Source of the DNA: Flavobacteriales bacterium
Lineage (GTDB): Bacteria; Bacteroidota; Bacteroidia; Flavobacteriales_D; Sanyastnellaceae
DNA: 64,000 nt
NCBI GenBank assembly: GCA_019694805.1
Contig: JAIBBG010000001.1
Coordinates: forward strand, 186,001 to 250,000
Reading direction: 5' to 3'
The translations under genes were made by a program, and so were the position numbers. The notes beneath the pieces are model-generated. The model did not search any database. It saw only the letters and a program-made list of their open reading frames with translations, and was not told the origin of the DNA. Of the stretch, positions 53,310-63,532 are shown piece by piece. Every line of letters starts with the position of its first letter. The first letter of the stretch is position 1.

Positions 53310-56300
53310 ATGTTTAAGCCGTTGCTTCAACCCCAAATTTTTGTGATGTTACTTCGACTAAAACCACTGATAATCTGCATTTTCCTTGCTTTTTACTCAT
53401 TACCGGTAAAAGCTATTGAAACTGTTTTGATCAGTAAAAAGTTACAATGGAAAGATCTGAATACCGGAATTACCCCTTCCGGAACCTCTGCTGATTTCGA
53501 ATTTTCCCAGAGAAATCAGGATTCCGGCAATTTGCCGCTGTTTGTACACACCCAAGAGTTAAAAGAATACAGCAAGGTAGCATCCATAGAGTGGCTGAAC
53601 TTTGAGTCTGAAAGCTTTGGTATGGCTGCTGTCCATGCAGATGATATCTCAAGGATCACCCGGGATTGGCAGTTTGAAGCCCGTGTGACCGAGGGCGGGC
53701 GAATTCCTTATTTGGTTTTTTCCCTTCTTCCCATTCACTTGTCTGAAGGTCAAGATTTAATCAGATTAACCTCATTCGAAATCCGAATTACTCTTTCGCC
53801 CGCGGCCAGGCCTAATATTCGCTCGCTGAATTTTGCTGAACACTCTCAATTGTCGACTGGAACATGGTATAAAATCGCCACTTCGCGCGATGGCGTGTAT
53901 AAAATTGACAAAAACTTGCTTACTCAGCTTGGTATCAACACGGCATCGATCAATCCTCAAAACATCAATATCTACGGTAATGGCGGCCAACTTCTGCCAG
54001 AACAAAATGATTTGCCACGACCAGATGACCTTCAAAAATGTGCAATAAAAGTGGAGGGAGAGTCTGATGGTGTTTTCAATGACGTCGATTACATTTTGTT
54101 CTATGCCAAAGGCCCAGATACATGGAATCTCACCTATGATACCAGTGAAGATCGCAAGAGGTGGGTACATGACAAACATTATTATTCCGATTCTGCTTAT
54201 TATTTTATTCGGGTTGACGATGTTGATCCACTGCGTATCCAAGATGCACCCTTGTCATTGGAGCCTTCAAATCACACCTGTACCACTTTTCAAGATTACA
54301 CCTATCTCGAAAATGATGTTTACAATCTCGGACAATCCGGCCGGGAATTTTTTGGCGACGAATTTTACCTGAATACCAATGCTAGTTATAACCTTACCCT
54401 ACCAAACATGGTAAGTGATCAGCCAGCCCTCTTCGAGACGCGGGTTGCCGTTCGCTCATTGGGAGGTCCTAGCAATTTCACCATTTCAGCAGGTGATAAC
54501 ACGGTAGAGACGACAGCGGTTACCAGTTCGGAAGACGCTCTGGCCAACGTTGCCAGCACCTCAACCGTCAAATTCAGCCTCAACCCATCGGGTAATTTTG
54601 TTACAGTCAATTACACATTCAACAAATACAGCAATACAACCGGTGTGCGAGGGTATATTGATTACATCCGACTGAATGCAACCAGATCCTTGCTCATGAA
54701 TGGATCGCAGATGAAATTCAGAGATACGCTTTCTGCAGGTCCGGGTATGATTACCTCATATGAATTGGGAGGAGCAACCAGCGGAATGCGTATTTGGGAT
54801 ATTTCGGATTTTATGCATCCCCAGTCGGTTGGATTCAACTCATCCGGAGGTGTGGCACAATGGACCGTAGACAATTCTTCCCTTCATGAGTATATAGGAT
54901 TCAATGCATCTGGCTTTCTTACACCGACAGCCATCGGTTCTGTTGCCAATCAGGATTTACATGCGCTACAAGATGTAGATCTGGTTATTCTCACAGCTCC
55001 GTTGTTTCGTGATGTTGCAAATTCCATTGCGGAGATTCATGCGGCCGAAGGGCACACTGTTGTAGTCACCGGATTAACTGAAATTTTCAATGAGTTTTCG
55101 AGTGGAAATCCTGATGTCATTGCAGTACGCATGCTCATGAAAATGCTCTACGATAGAGCAGCTGGTGATGAGAGCAAACTCCCTCAAAACTTGATGCTCA
55201 TAGGTGATGGCAGCTACCAAAAAAACAAAGGCACAGCATCTTTCCTCAATGAGAACATGATGGTTTTTGAATCCAGTGAATCATTGAGTCCTGCATTTAC
55301 CTATGTAAGCGATGATTATTTTGTTTTTCTCGGAGATGATGATGATGGAAGTAACCTGAATATGCTCGATGCCGGTGTAGGTCGAATCCCTGCAACAGAT
55401 CTATCGGAAGCACAAGGCTATGTCGACAAAATCAATGCATACATTTCTCAAAACACCCAGCAGGTAACCACCAATATGTGTTTGGATGATCAAGTGCAAT
55501 CTGCATTCGGTTCATGGAGAAATTTATTGACGTTTATTTCCGATGACCAAGACGGTGGCGGCGATCCCACTGAGCAGATTCATTTGGAAGATGCAGATTC
55601 ATTGGCCAACATCATGCGCCGAATACATCCAGAATATGACATTGTAAAAATCTATATGGATGCTTATAAACAGGAATCAACACCCGGTGGTGAGCGTTAT
55701 CCAGAAGGCGAGTTGGCCATCAAAAACCGAGTTCAAAATGGCTCGCTCATCGTTTCTTATCTTGGTCATGGTGGTGGCAGAGGCTGGGCACATGAACGCA
55801 TTCTTGACTTGAATACCATCAATTCATGGACGAATAAATACAGGCTGCCAGTCTTTCTAACGGCAACTTGCGAGTTGGCGAGGTATGATGATCCTTCTTT
55901 TAATTCAGCGGGTGAACAAATCGTCATGAATCCCAATGGTGGCGCTATCGCAATGCTCACTACAACCCGAATTGTATTTGCCGGTTCCAATATGCAGCTC
56001 GATTTGGCATTCTTTGATGTAGCCCTTGAAGAGGATCATATTTCCAATTTGACGCTTGGCAAAATCAACATGCTCACTAAAAATGGTGTTCCTGCATCCA
56101 ATAGCAGTAAACCCAATTTCAGTCTTCTGGGTGATCCGATGTTGAAGATGACCTATCCAAAATTCAATGTGGTCACTACATCCATCAATAACATAGACTT
56201 GGCAAATTTCAATGATACCATTAAGGCCTTGCAAGAGGTAGAGATCAAAGGATACATCGCCAGCGCAAGCGGCAATAAGATGGAAGAATTCAATGGTATC

Positions 56301-57251
56301 ATTTTCCCAACGGTCTATGATAAAATGACTCACGTCTACACTCAGAACAATGACTTTGACGGCGATGATGGCGAGGTGCAGGAATATGATGTATTCAACA
56401 AAAACATTTTTAAAGGCAAGGCCAGCGTTGTGAATGGAGATTTCTCTTTCAAGTTTGTGGTGCCGTTTGATATCAGTTATACAGTAGATACAGGACGGGT
56501 AAGTTATTATGCCGTTTCTGGTAACATCGATGCCCATGGATATTGTGAAGACTTCGTCATCGGTAGTTCATTGAATGGAGCTCAGCTTAACACGGTGGGA
56601 CCAGAGATTGAACTTTTCATGAATGACACCACGTTTGTATCTGGGGGTGTAACTGATACAGAACCTGTTTTCATTGCTGTTCTGAAGGACGATAACGGTA
56701 TCAATACCGTGGGCAATGGCATAGGCCATGATCTTTTGGCTGTCATTGATAGTGATAGTCAAAATCCTGTCGTGTTGAATGAATATTATGAGACCGATCT
56801 TGACACGTACAAATCAGGACGAATTTCATATCAGATGCCGGAATTGGCGGAGGGAAATCATACTATTTCATTAAAAGCCTGGGACATTCACAATAATTCT
56901 TCCAATGCTTCGCTTGACTTTGTAGTGGCTTCCAGTAGTGAAATTGCCTTGGAGCATGTATTGAATTATCCGAATCCTTTTACAACACATACGGAATTCA
57001 TGTTTGAGCATAACCAAGCTTGTGTTGCCTTGGATGTGCGTTTACAGGTCTTTACCGTGAGTGGAAAACTGGTAAAAACCATTGAACAGCAGGTCATGCA
57101 GAATGGTTTTAGGTCCGAACCTATTGCATGGGATGGCACCGATGATTTTGGGGATAGAATTGGAAGAGGCGTCTATGTATATAAACTGGAAGTGAGAAAT
57201 GAGTTGGGGGAAACAGCAGAGCAATTTGAGAAGCTGGTGATCCTCAGATAA
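53310..57251 (+). CDS. porU: T9SS sortase PorU
   Basis: 1313 residues (ATG 53310; the ATG at 53346 would give a more typical signal peptide, MLLRLKPLIICIFLAFY). Central gingipain-like C25 peptidase domain with catalytic His820 (YLGHGGGRGWAHE) and Cys854 (FLTATCELARYDD), 34 residues apart. C-terminal Ig-like part and a CTD-like end (NYPNPFTTHT). PorU removes the T9SS sorting domain of substrates and links them to the surface. PorV follows after 52 nt. The nearby CTD proteins are its likely substrates. Confidence 0.95.
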   Translation: MFKPLLQPQIFVMLLRLKPLIICIFLAFYSLPVKAIETVLISKKLQWKDLNTGITPSGTSADFEFSQRNQDSGNLPLFVHTQELKEYSKVASIEWLNFESESFGMAAVHADDISRITRDWQFEARVTEGGRIPYLVFSLLPIHLSEGQDLIRLTSFEIRITLSPAARPNIRSLNFAEHSQLSTGTWYKIATSRDGVYKIDKNLLTQLGINTASINPQNINIYGNGGQLLPEQNDLPRPDDLQKCAIKVEGESDGVFNDVDYILFYAKGPDTWNLTYDTSEDRKRWVHDKHYYSDSAYYFIRVDDVDPLRIQDAPLSLEPSNHTCTTFQDYTYLENDVYNLGQSGREFFGDEFYLNTNASYNLTLPNMVSDQPALFETRVAVRSLGGPSNFTISAGDNTVETTAVTSSEDALANVASTSTVKFSLNPSGNFVTVNYTFNKYSNTTGVRGYIDYIRLNATRSLLMNGSQMKFRDTLSAGPGMITSYELGGATSGMRIWDISDFMHPQSVGFNSSGGVAQWTVDNSSLHEYIGFNASGFLTPTAIGSVANQDLHALQDVDLVILTAPLFRDVANSIAEIHAAEGHTVVVTGLTEIFNEFSSGNPDVIAVRMLMKMLYDRAAGDESKLPQNLMLIGDGSYQKNKGTASFLNENMMVFESSESLSPAFTYVSDDYFVFLGDDDDGSNLNMLDAGVGRIPATDLSEAQGYVDKINAYISQNTQQVTTNMCLDDQVQSAFGSWRNLLTFISDDQDGGGDPTEQIHLEDADSLANIMRRIHPEYDIVKIYMDAYKQESTPGGERYPEGELAIKNRVQNGSLIVSYLGHGGGRGWAHERILDLNTINSWTNKYRLPVFLTATCELARYDDPSFNSAGEQIVMNPNGGAIAMLTTTRIVFAGSNMQLDLAFFDVALEEDHISNLTLGKINMLTKNGVPASNSSKPNFSLLGDPMLKMTYPKFNVVTTSINNIDLANFNDTIKALQEVEIKGYIASASGNKMEEFNGIIFPTVYDKMTHVYTQNNDFDGDDGEVQEYDVFNKNIFKGKASVVNGDFSFKFVVPFDISYTVDTGRVSYYAVSGNIDAHGYCEDFVIGSSLNGAQLNTVGPEIELFMNDTTFVSGGVTDTEPVFIAVLKDDNGINTVGNGIGHDLLAVIDSDSQNPVVLNEYYETDLDTYKSGRISYQMPELAEGNHTISLKAWDIHNNSSNASLDFVVASSSEIALEHVLNYPNPFTTHTEFMFEHNQACVALDVRLQVFTVSGKLVKTIEQQVMQNGFRSEPIAWDGTDDFGDRIGRGVYVYKLEVRNELGETAEQFEKLVILR

Positions 57252-57303
57252 AACCTTATGAATAATGATACGTATATTTGCGTTCCCGTTGAAAAACAAA
57301 ATC

Positions 57304-58542
57304 ATGTATAAATATTGTTTCGTGGCCCTGGCCTGCATGCTAGGGTTTAATGTATCTCAGGCTCAATTGGGCAATACGGGCGGCCAGGTAAGAAGCACTT
57401 GGCAGCTGAATACCATCACTACTGCTGTTCCATTCCTTCAAATTACACCAGACTCTAGGTCAGGTGCTATCGGCGATGCAGGCGTAGCGCTTAGCCCAGA
57501 TGCCAACTCCACCTTCTGGAATCCGGCAAAACTCGCCTTTGTTGAAGAAGATATGGAGTTTTCACTTTCTTATTCTCCATGGTTGAGAAGATTGGTGAAT
57601 GACATGAGTCTCGCCTATCTCTGCGGATATAAGCGCCTCGGTAAAAATCAAACTGTAGGTGCGTCTTTGCGCTACTTTACATTGGGTAATATCACTTTTA
57701 CGGATGAGGTAGGAACCAATATCAGAGATTTTAAACCGAATGAATTCGCCATCGATGGTTCTTTCGGTCAGAAATTCAGTGATAATTTCAGTGGTGGTAT
57801 TGCTTTGCGTTACATCTACTCGAACCTTACAGGCGGAATGAACGTGCTTGGTGCAGATAGCAAACCTGGTCAGTCAGTAGCTGCTGATGTTTCACTTTTC
57901 TATACCAAGCCTCGCCTTAAAATGGCAGGTAAGGATGCCACATGGAACTTGGGATTGAACATCTCGAATATTGGTAACAAAATGCGTTATACCAATTCTG
58001 ACAAAAGAGATTTTATCCCAACTAACCTGAAACTGGGAACCGCCTACATGGTGGATTTGGACAAATTCAATCAGGTAGGTATGACCATTGACTTCAATAA
58101 ACTCTTGGTGCCTACCCCACCCCGATACTCGGCTGATGGTGATAGCCTGGTTGCAGGCTTGGATCCCAACGTGGGTACTGCGACCGGAATGGTGCAGTCG
58201 TTTTATGATGCTCCCGGAGACGTAGACAATGAAGGTAACTTGATTGGTGGAAGTGTAGTGAAAGAAGAAATCCGTGAGATCAATATCGGTGGCGGATTGG
58301 AATACTGGTACGACAAACAATTTGCATTCCGATGCGGATACTTCTACGAAAACTACACCAAGGGTAATAGACAATTCATTACGCTTGGGGCTGGTTTGAA
58401 ATACGAAGTCCTCACCATTGATATGTCTTATCTGGTGAGCACGACGAACCAAAACCCATTGGCCAACACCCTTAGATTTTCTCTCAGGCTTGCACTGGGC
58501 AAAGGCTCTGGCAAATCTGAAACAGAAGACGTCACAGAATAA
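57304..58542 (+). CDS. porV: T9SS outer-membrane protein PorV
   Basis: 412 residues from the ATG at 57304 (MYKYCFVALACMLGF, signal to SQAQ); an earlier in-frame ATG at 57265 is less likely because it would add 13 residues to the signal. FadL-like barrel: 'FLQITPDSRSGAIGDAGVALSP' and 'STFWNPAKLAF' are hallmarks of PorV/LptO. It shuttles T9SS substrates from the translocon to PorU. A TATATTTG box (57273-57280) 23 nt upstream may be an internal promoter; ispF starts on the A of the stop codon (TAATG). Confidence 0.95.
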   Translation: MYKYCFVALACMLGFNVSQAQLGNTGGQVRSTWQLNTITTAVPFLQITPDSRSGAIGDAGVALSPDANSTFWNPAKLAFVEEDMEFSLSYSPWLRRLVNDMSLAYLCGYKRLGKNQTVGASLRYFTLGNITFTDEVGTNIRDFKPNEFAIDGSFGQKFSDNFSGGIALRYIYSNLTGGMNVLGADSKPGQSVAADVSLFYTKPRLKMAGKDATWNLGLNISNIGNKMRYTNSDKRDFIPTNLKLGTAYMVDLDKFNQVGMTIDFNKLLVPTPPRYSADGDSLVAGLDPNVGTATGMVQSFYDAPGDVDNEGNLIGGSVVKEEIREINIGGGLEYWYDKQFAFRCGYFYENYTKGNRQFITLGAGLKYEVLTIDMSYLVSTTNQNPLANTLRFSLRLALGKGSGKSETEDVTE

Positions 58543-59048
58543 TGATTCCATTTCGCGTAGGATTCGGATTTGACGTTCATCAACTTCGCGAAGACCGAGA
58601 ATTATGGCTTGGAGGTGTTCTTATTCCAGCCCCTAAAGGAGCTTTAGGTCATAGCGATGCCGATGTTTTATTACATGCTATATGCGATGCAATTCTCGGC
58701 GCTGCAAATCTTGGAGACATTGGCAAACACTTTCCGGATACAAATCCAGCCTACAAAAACATAGATTCCAAAATCCTGCTGAACAAGACGTGTGAGCTGA
58801 TGCGAGCACATCATTGGGAAATTGGCAACATCGATTCTACATTGTGTTTAGAGAAGCCGAAAATCATGCCTCATGTTGATCGCATGAAAGAATCGATTGC
58901 GAATACTGCGGGCATTAGCGCGCAATCCATTTCAATCAAAGCCACAACGAATGAAAAAATGGGATTCATTGGTCGTGAGGAAGGCGTGACTGCGTATGCC
59001 GTAGTCATGTTATATTCGTCAAAACCAGAAAATGACCGATCCCAATAA
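58542..59048 (+). CDS. ispF: 2-C-methyl-D-erythritol 2,4-cyclodiphosphate synthase
   Basis: 168 residues. Zinc ligands in GFDVHQL (Asp10, His12) and HSDADVLLHAICDAIL, the GDIGKHFPDTNP loop, and 'ATTNEKMGFIGREEG' near the end. It makes the cyclic diphosphate intermediate of the MEP isoprenoid pathway. Its ATG overlaps the porV stop by one base, so it is read from the same transcript; cdd follows 6 nt later. Confidence 0.97.
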   Translation: MIPFRVGFGFDVHQLREDRELWLGGVLIPAPKGALGHSDADVLLHAICDAILGAANLGDIGKHFPDTNPAYKNIDSKILLNKTCELMRAHHWEIGNIDSTLCLEKPKIMPHVDRMKESIANTAGISAQSISIKATTNEKMGFIGREEGVTAYAVVMLYSSKPENDRSQ

Positions 59049-59054
59049 GTCTTG

Positions 59055-59546
59055 ATGGAAAAATTCGTCATCCATACAGAAGTTTTTGCTTTTGATCAGC
59101 CAGAAGAATTGGCCCTTACAGAGCAAAAACTATTGGAGGCTGCAACTGAAGCCATGCGGGATGCTTACGCTCCATATAGTCGGTTCAAAGTTGGCGCGGC
59201 CATATTATTGGAGAATGGCGTGGTTATCAAAGGAAACAATCAAGAAAACGCAGCATATCCAAGCGGTTTGTGTGCTGAACGCGTAGCGATCTATGCTTGC
59301 GGTGCGAATTATCCCGGAATAAGAATTATCAGTATCGCGATAACCGCAGGTTCTCTGGATTTTGCAAGCGACCATCCCATAGCGCCATGTGGCGCATGCC
59401 GACAGACCATGCTTGAGTATGAACTCAACCAGGAATCACCCATCGCTGTGATTATGCGCGGCCGGTCAGGAAAAATTTATCGATGTGAAGGAATCAAACA
59501 ACTTCTTCCCATCTTCTTTCATGAAGATGGTCTTAAGGTGAGATAA
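59055..59546 (+). CDS. cdd: Cytidine deaminase
   Basis: 163 residues from the ATG at 59055 (an upstream TTG is the only longer option). Zinc motifs GLCAERVAIYA and PCGACRQTMLEY; a 'FKVGAAI' block as in homotetrameric Cdd. It converts cytidine to uridine, feeding uridine kinase (udk at 37800). Last gene of the porU-porV-ispF-cdd run. Confidence 0.95.
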   Translation: MEKFVIHTEVFAFDQPEELALTEQKLLEAATEAMRDAYAPYSRFKVGAAILLENGVVIKGNNQENAAYPSGLCAERVAIYACGANYPGIRIISIAITAGSLDFASDHPIAPCGACRQTMLEYELNQESPIAVIMRGRSGKIYRCEGIKQLLPIFFHEDGLKVR

Positions 59547-59650
59547 TTCTCCCATACTCCTTTCGAATCTACATTCTTACATACGGCTCCTGATTGGGAA
59601 AGCATGATCATTTGTGTCATACTATTTTGATAGGATATTCAATGATGCTC

Positions 59651-59683
59651 AAAAAAAGAAGGGCTGTCTTACGACAGCCCTTC
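59651..59683 (-). terminator. Terminator of the 1274-residue repeat protein
   Basis: GAAGGGCTGTC and GACAGCCCTTC form an 11-bp stem with a 4-base loop; the minus strand continues with TTTTTTT. Confidence 0.92.
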
Positions 59684-59707
59684 CTTAAAGAATGTATTGA
59701 ATACGGA

Positions 59708-62700
59708 TTAGTTATTTCCGTTGTTACCGTTTGCTCCAGAACCACCTGGGCAAATCTCACCGTAGTGAGCAATGAATACGATCAAGTCACTAACACCCAC
59801 GATTCCGTTTTCGTCGAAATCCCATGGGCAAGAGCTACCACCTACAATGATACAAGAACCATCGTCGATACCTGCATTAGGGTCGTAGTTTGTAGCAGCT
59901 GGGTAAGTACAACCAAGGCAAGAAGTGTATTCACAGAGTGTGCAATCACTGATACCTGCAGTTGGATCGTAGTTACAAGCAACTGGCTCAGTACAGCCAG
60001 GTGTGCAGTTTGCACCACCTACGCTGAAGTCTGTCCCTGTTGGATCGTTAGAAATACCGTTGAGGACACCGCCAGTGATACCAGCGAGAGTCCAGCTGAT
60101 TTCGCCGTCGAAAGTACCACCACCAACAATGATAGTGTAGCAACCAGATGCGAGACAGAGGTTAGCAGTACCAGTTGAGCCTGTTGGCAAACCAGCAGTT
60201 GCAACAACGATACCAGTAGCGAGATCAACGATCTGTGCAGTAGCACCATTCCAACCATCACCGAATGAGTCGTTCATGAGCAATGTTACACAGTTCTCGA
60301 AGCAGCACTGGGTAGGATCATTGATTGTTGCAGTTGGGTTGAAGTTACAAGCAGTGTTGTCTGTACAACCAGCGCAAGTTGTGTATTCGCAAGAGCCATC
60401 GTCTGTAGTTGCAGCTGGCTCGTAGTTACAAGCACCACTGTCAGTACAACCGCAAAGACCACCACCGATAGTGAATGAGAATGTTCCGGTACCAGCACCT
60501 ACAGGACCAGCTGAGATAACGTTACCGTTAGCATCAACGAGTTCCCAACCAACTTCACCAGCGAAAGCACCACCACCTACAGTCATATTGTAGCAACCAT
60601 CTGCGAGACAGAATACATCAAAACCTACAGTAGCACCATCACCGCACTGAGCGCCATCGAGATCACCTTCAGCAACAACGTTGCCATCCAGATCTTCGAT
60701 AGAATACGTGTTGTTGTTCCAGCCATCGCCGAAATCATCTACCATATCCATCATAACTGCAGTGCTACCCACAGCGCAACCAGCGCAAGAGAAGTAATCG
60801 CAAGAGTTGTCTTCCACGTTAGCAGAGGCATTGTAGTTACAAGCACACTGATCCATACAACCTTCAACTACAGGAGCGCAGTTGAATGACAGGTCGAAAC
60901 CACCATCAAAGAGGTCATCGATACCATCGCCGTCTGTATCAACAGCACCAGCAGTGATGTATACATAGTATACGGTACCAACTTCTGATACGAAACCAAC
61001 AGAAGCATCATCACCGTTGAAGAAACCACAACCTGCGTCGGTTGCATCATCATCCTCAGAGATTACGCAAGTGAAAGGACCGTTACAAGCATCGGTTGAG
61101 CTCACAACTGAGATACGAGAGTCAATTGCAGCACCACAAGTGCTGAGGGTTACAAACTGACCATCACCTGTGAAAGTATACCAAACACCAGCATCACCAG
61201 CACCGTTAGGACAAACTGTTGGAGCACCTGTGTTGGTTGCACCACCGGTTGTACCAGATACTGTAGTGTTGCAATCGAGTAAGATCGCAGCATCACAAAG
61301 GTCATTCAAAGGACCACCACAAGAGTAGTCGCAAGATCCATCATCGATGGTCGCCGCTGCATCATAGTTACAAGCGAGTGGGTCAGTGCAACCAGTGTAA
61401 GCAAGAGATACGTTCAATACGAAGTCACCGCAGTTAACTGGATCTGATGTGCATAGGCAGAAGTAATAATCAGTGTTAGGTTGAATTGGAAGACCGAATT
61501 CATAAGAATCGAAAATGAAACCATCCAATGGGTTACCATCGAAACCAACACCACCAACGAGTGGAGCGAGAGCACCACAACCATCAGTACCATCGAACAT
61601 ACCAATACCTACATCAGTTCCGTCAGCAGCATCTGGACCTTCGCCAGTACCGTTCCAGAAGTTGATAGAAAGTGCATCTGCATCACCAGAGTTGATGACA
61701 TACCAGATACCGTATTGAGTGCCGAAACCAGCCCAAGGCTGCATGTCGCCATCCGGGTTAGAACAGCAAAGGCTACCTGGGAAGTCAACACCAGTTGGAA
61801 GTGGAAGTGCGTTAGCGCAATCATCATTGATAGCAGCACCATTACAATCGATGCAAGACATAGTCAATGTGAAATCAATTCCGTTACCTGCGCCGAATTC
61901 TGAAACAAGTGCGTAATAAACGAAACCATTGATGGTTGTGAAAGTGATAGAAGATGACAGACCGCAATCGCCCTGTGCATCGTCGTTAGCAGCAACACAA
62001 ACGAGGTTGTTGCAATCACCGGTATATACGTGAATTTTAGTATCTGAAAGGTTTGCAGAGTTACAAGTTGTCAGGTTCACCTGGTCACCAGTACCAATGA
62101 ATGTGTACCAAACGCCAGGAGAAGTAACTGTGATACCTGTGCAAGCTTCCAGTGTACCTTCAGCGTTAGCATTGATAGTAGTACCATCAACAGACTGATC
62201 ACAACCAATTGCAGTTGCGTTTACGCAATCGTCGTTGGAAGGAGGACAGATACAAGATCCGTCATCGTCAGTAGCGAATGGGTTGTAGTTGTTACAATCA
62301 GAGTTGGTACAACCAGGTATAATACATCCTGTTTGACCAGCCCAAGCGAAACCAGCGTTAGCGCCAGCACCACCTGTAAGAATTTCGTTACCAGAAATAT
62401 CAGTAATAGCCCAGCTAACTTCATCAGGGAAAGTACCATCAGAAACGCTGAGGGTATAACAACCTGGAAGCAAACAGTCTGTGTAAGTTCCAGTATCACC
62501 ATCATCGAGAGTACCAGTAGCAACAACAGCAGAAGCCTCATCGAGGAGGATCCAAGTTGCGCCGTTCCAGCCATCACCAAATGAATCGTTCATTACGATA
62601 TTGAATACTTGAGAACCTCCAGTACAAGTGATACAAGTACCGTTGTCACATTGTGCAGAAGGATCATAGTTGGTTGCAAGCATATCGGTACAACCTGAGA

Positions 62701-63532
62701 TCAGGCCACCGAGAGCGATAATTTGGTTTTCAGGTCCGGTACCAGTTGTGAGGGTTCCTGTTGCATCAATGCCACCATCCTGATTGGTGAATGTGTAAAC
62801 GTTGCCGTTCCATCCATCGCCAAAATCATCGATGAGTTCCATACGATAGTTACAATCAGGACCTGGGATACAAACTGAACCTGAGAATGGTGCTCCACCA
62901 GAAGCGAGAAGGTTATCTGCAGAATCATAGAGATTCCAGCTAACTTCAGCATCAAAGCCACCACCATCTACAACGAGTGTTTCGCAATAACCGAGACAGC
63001 ATGAACCATCGTCGTTGGTTGCAACTGGATCGTAGTTACAGGCAGCCGGGTCTGTACAACCATCGGTCACCAAATCACATACGCAAGAAAGTTCGAAAGA
63101 ACCTTCATTGTCCAGATAACCGCCAACTCTCACCAAGTAAGTGGTACCACCGGTAATAGCGAACGTTACTTCAGATTGAGGACCTACAAAGTCGTCGTTA
63201 CCGGTTTCGCAAGCGAGGCTTCCGCATGTGCCGGTATACACATGAATTTTTGTATCGTAGTCGGTGTTAGCGCTAACGAGAGAAAGGGTTACTGTCCCAT
63301 CAGCAGGTGGGGTAAAAGAATACCAGAACTGACCAGCAGTTCCTACTGTTGTAATACAGGTACCCGCTCCTGAAGTAGCATTGTCATTGGCAACACCAAC
63401 GGTGCTTCCAAACGTTACATCACCACAATTCAACGTCAGCGGAGCATCGCACGTATTCTGCGCGCTCACTGATCCCCAACAGACAACAAGTGCCAGGGCT
63501 AATACCGAACTAAATCTTGTAAATGTTTTCAT
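59708..63532 (-). CDS. Secreted cysteine-rich repeat protein with dockerin-like C-terminus
   Basis: 1274 residues from the ATG at 63532 (the preceding codon is a TTG). Signal peptide MKTFTRFSSVLALALVVCWGS to ..SAQ. Three kinds of module alternate: (1) nine short Cys-rich units of the pattern GCTDxxACNYxPxAxxDDGSC; (2) four 'D(S/D)FGDGWNG' beta-rich units with GCY..GEVSW-type strands; (3) four bacterial pre-peptidase-like C-terminal (BPPC-like) units with 'WYTFTGDGQFVTLSTC'. The end is an EF-hand/dockerin-like stretch (CPWDFDENGIVGVSDLIVF) and then a Gly/Asn tail (GSGANGNNGNN). No PNP-type T9SS sorting domain is present. Calcium binding is likely from the Asp pattern; role unknown. Confidence 0.85.
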   Translation of the reverse strand: MKTFTRFSSVLALALVVCWGSVSAQNTCDAPLTLNCGDVTFGSTVGVANDNATSGAGTCITTVGTAGQFWYSFTPPADGTVTLSLVSANTDYDTKIHVYTGTCGSLACETGNDDFVGPQSEVTFAITGGTTYLVRVGGYLDNEGSFELSCVCDLVTDGCTDPAACNYDPVATNDDGSCCLGYCETLVVDGGGFDAEVSWNLYDSADNLLASGGAPFSGSVCIPGPDCNYRMELIDDFGDGWNGNVYTFTNQDGGIDATGTLTTGTGPENQIIALGGLISGCTDMLATNYDPSAQCDNGTCITCTGGSQVFNIVMNDSFGDGWNGATWILLDEASAVVATGTLDDGDTGTYTDCLLPGCYTLSVSDGTFPDEVSWAITDISGNEILTGGAGANAGFAWAGQTGCIIPGCTNSDCNNYNPFATDDDGSCICPPSNDDCVNATAIGCDQSVDGTTINANAEGTLEACTGITVTSPGVWYTFIGTGDQVNLTTCNSANLSDTKIHVYTGDCNNLVCVAANDDAQGDCGLSSSITFTTINGFVYYALVSEFGAGNGIDFTLTMSCIDCNGAAINDDCANALPLPTGVDFPGSLCCSNPDGDMQPWAGFGTQYGIWYVINSGDADALSINFWNGTGEGPDAADGTDVGIGMFDGTDGCGALAPLVGGVGFDGNPLDGFIFDSYEFGLPIQPNTDYYFCLCTSDPVNCGDFVLNVSLAYTGCTDPLACNYDAAATIDDGSCDYSCGGPLNDLCDAAILLDCNTTVSGTTGGATNTGAPTVCPNGAGDAGVWYTFTGDGQFVTLSTCGAAIDSRISVVSSTDACNGPFTCVISEDDDATDAGCGFFNGDDASVGFVSEVGTVYYVYITAGAVDTDGDGIDDLFDGGFDLSFNCAPVVEGCMDQCACNYNASANVEDNSCDYFSCAGCAVGSTAVMMDMVDDFGDGWNNNTYSIEDLDGNVVAEGDLDGAQCGDGATVGFDVFCLADGCYNMTVGGGAFAGEVGWELVDANGNVISAGPVGAGTGTFSFTIGGGLCGCTDSGACNYEPAATTDDGSCEYTTCAGCTDNTACNFNPTATINDPTQCCFENCVTLLMNDSFGDGWNGATAQIVDLATGIVVATAGLPTGSTGTANLCLASGCYTIIVGGGTFDGEISWTLAGITGGVLNGISNDPTGTDFSVGGANCTPGCTEPVACNYDPTAGISDCTLCEYTSCLGCTYPAATNYDPNAGIDDGSCIIVGGSSCPWDFDENGIVGVSDLIVFIAHYGEICPGGSGANGNNGNN

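Noticed and set aside
60019-60261. Short Val/Leu/Ser-rich frames within 59708-63532 on both strands
   Set aside because: They are shifted-frame readings of the Cys-rich repeat gene; composition follows its repeated codons and none has a start site or signal of its own.
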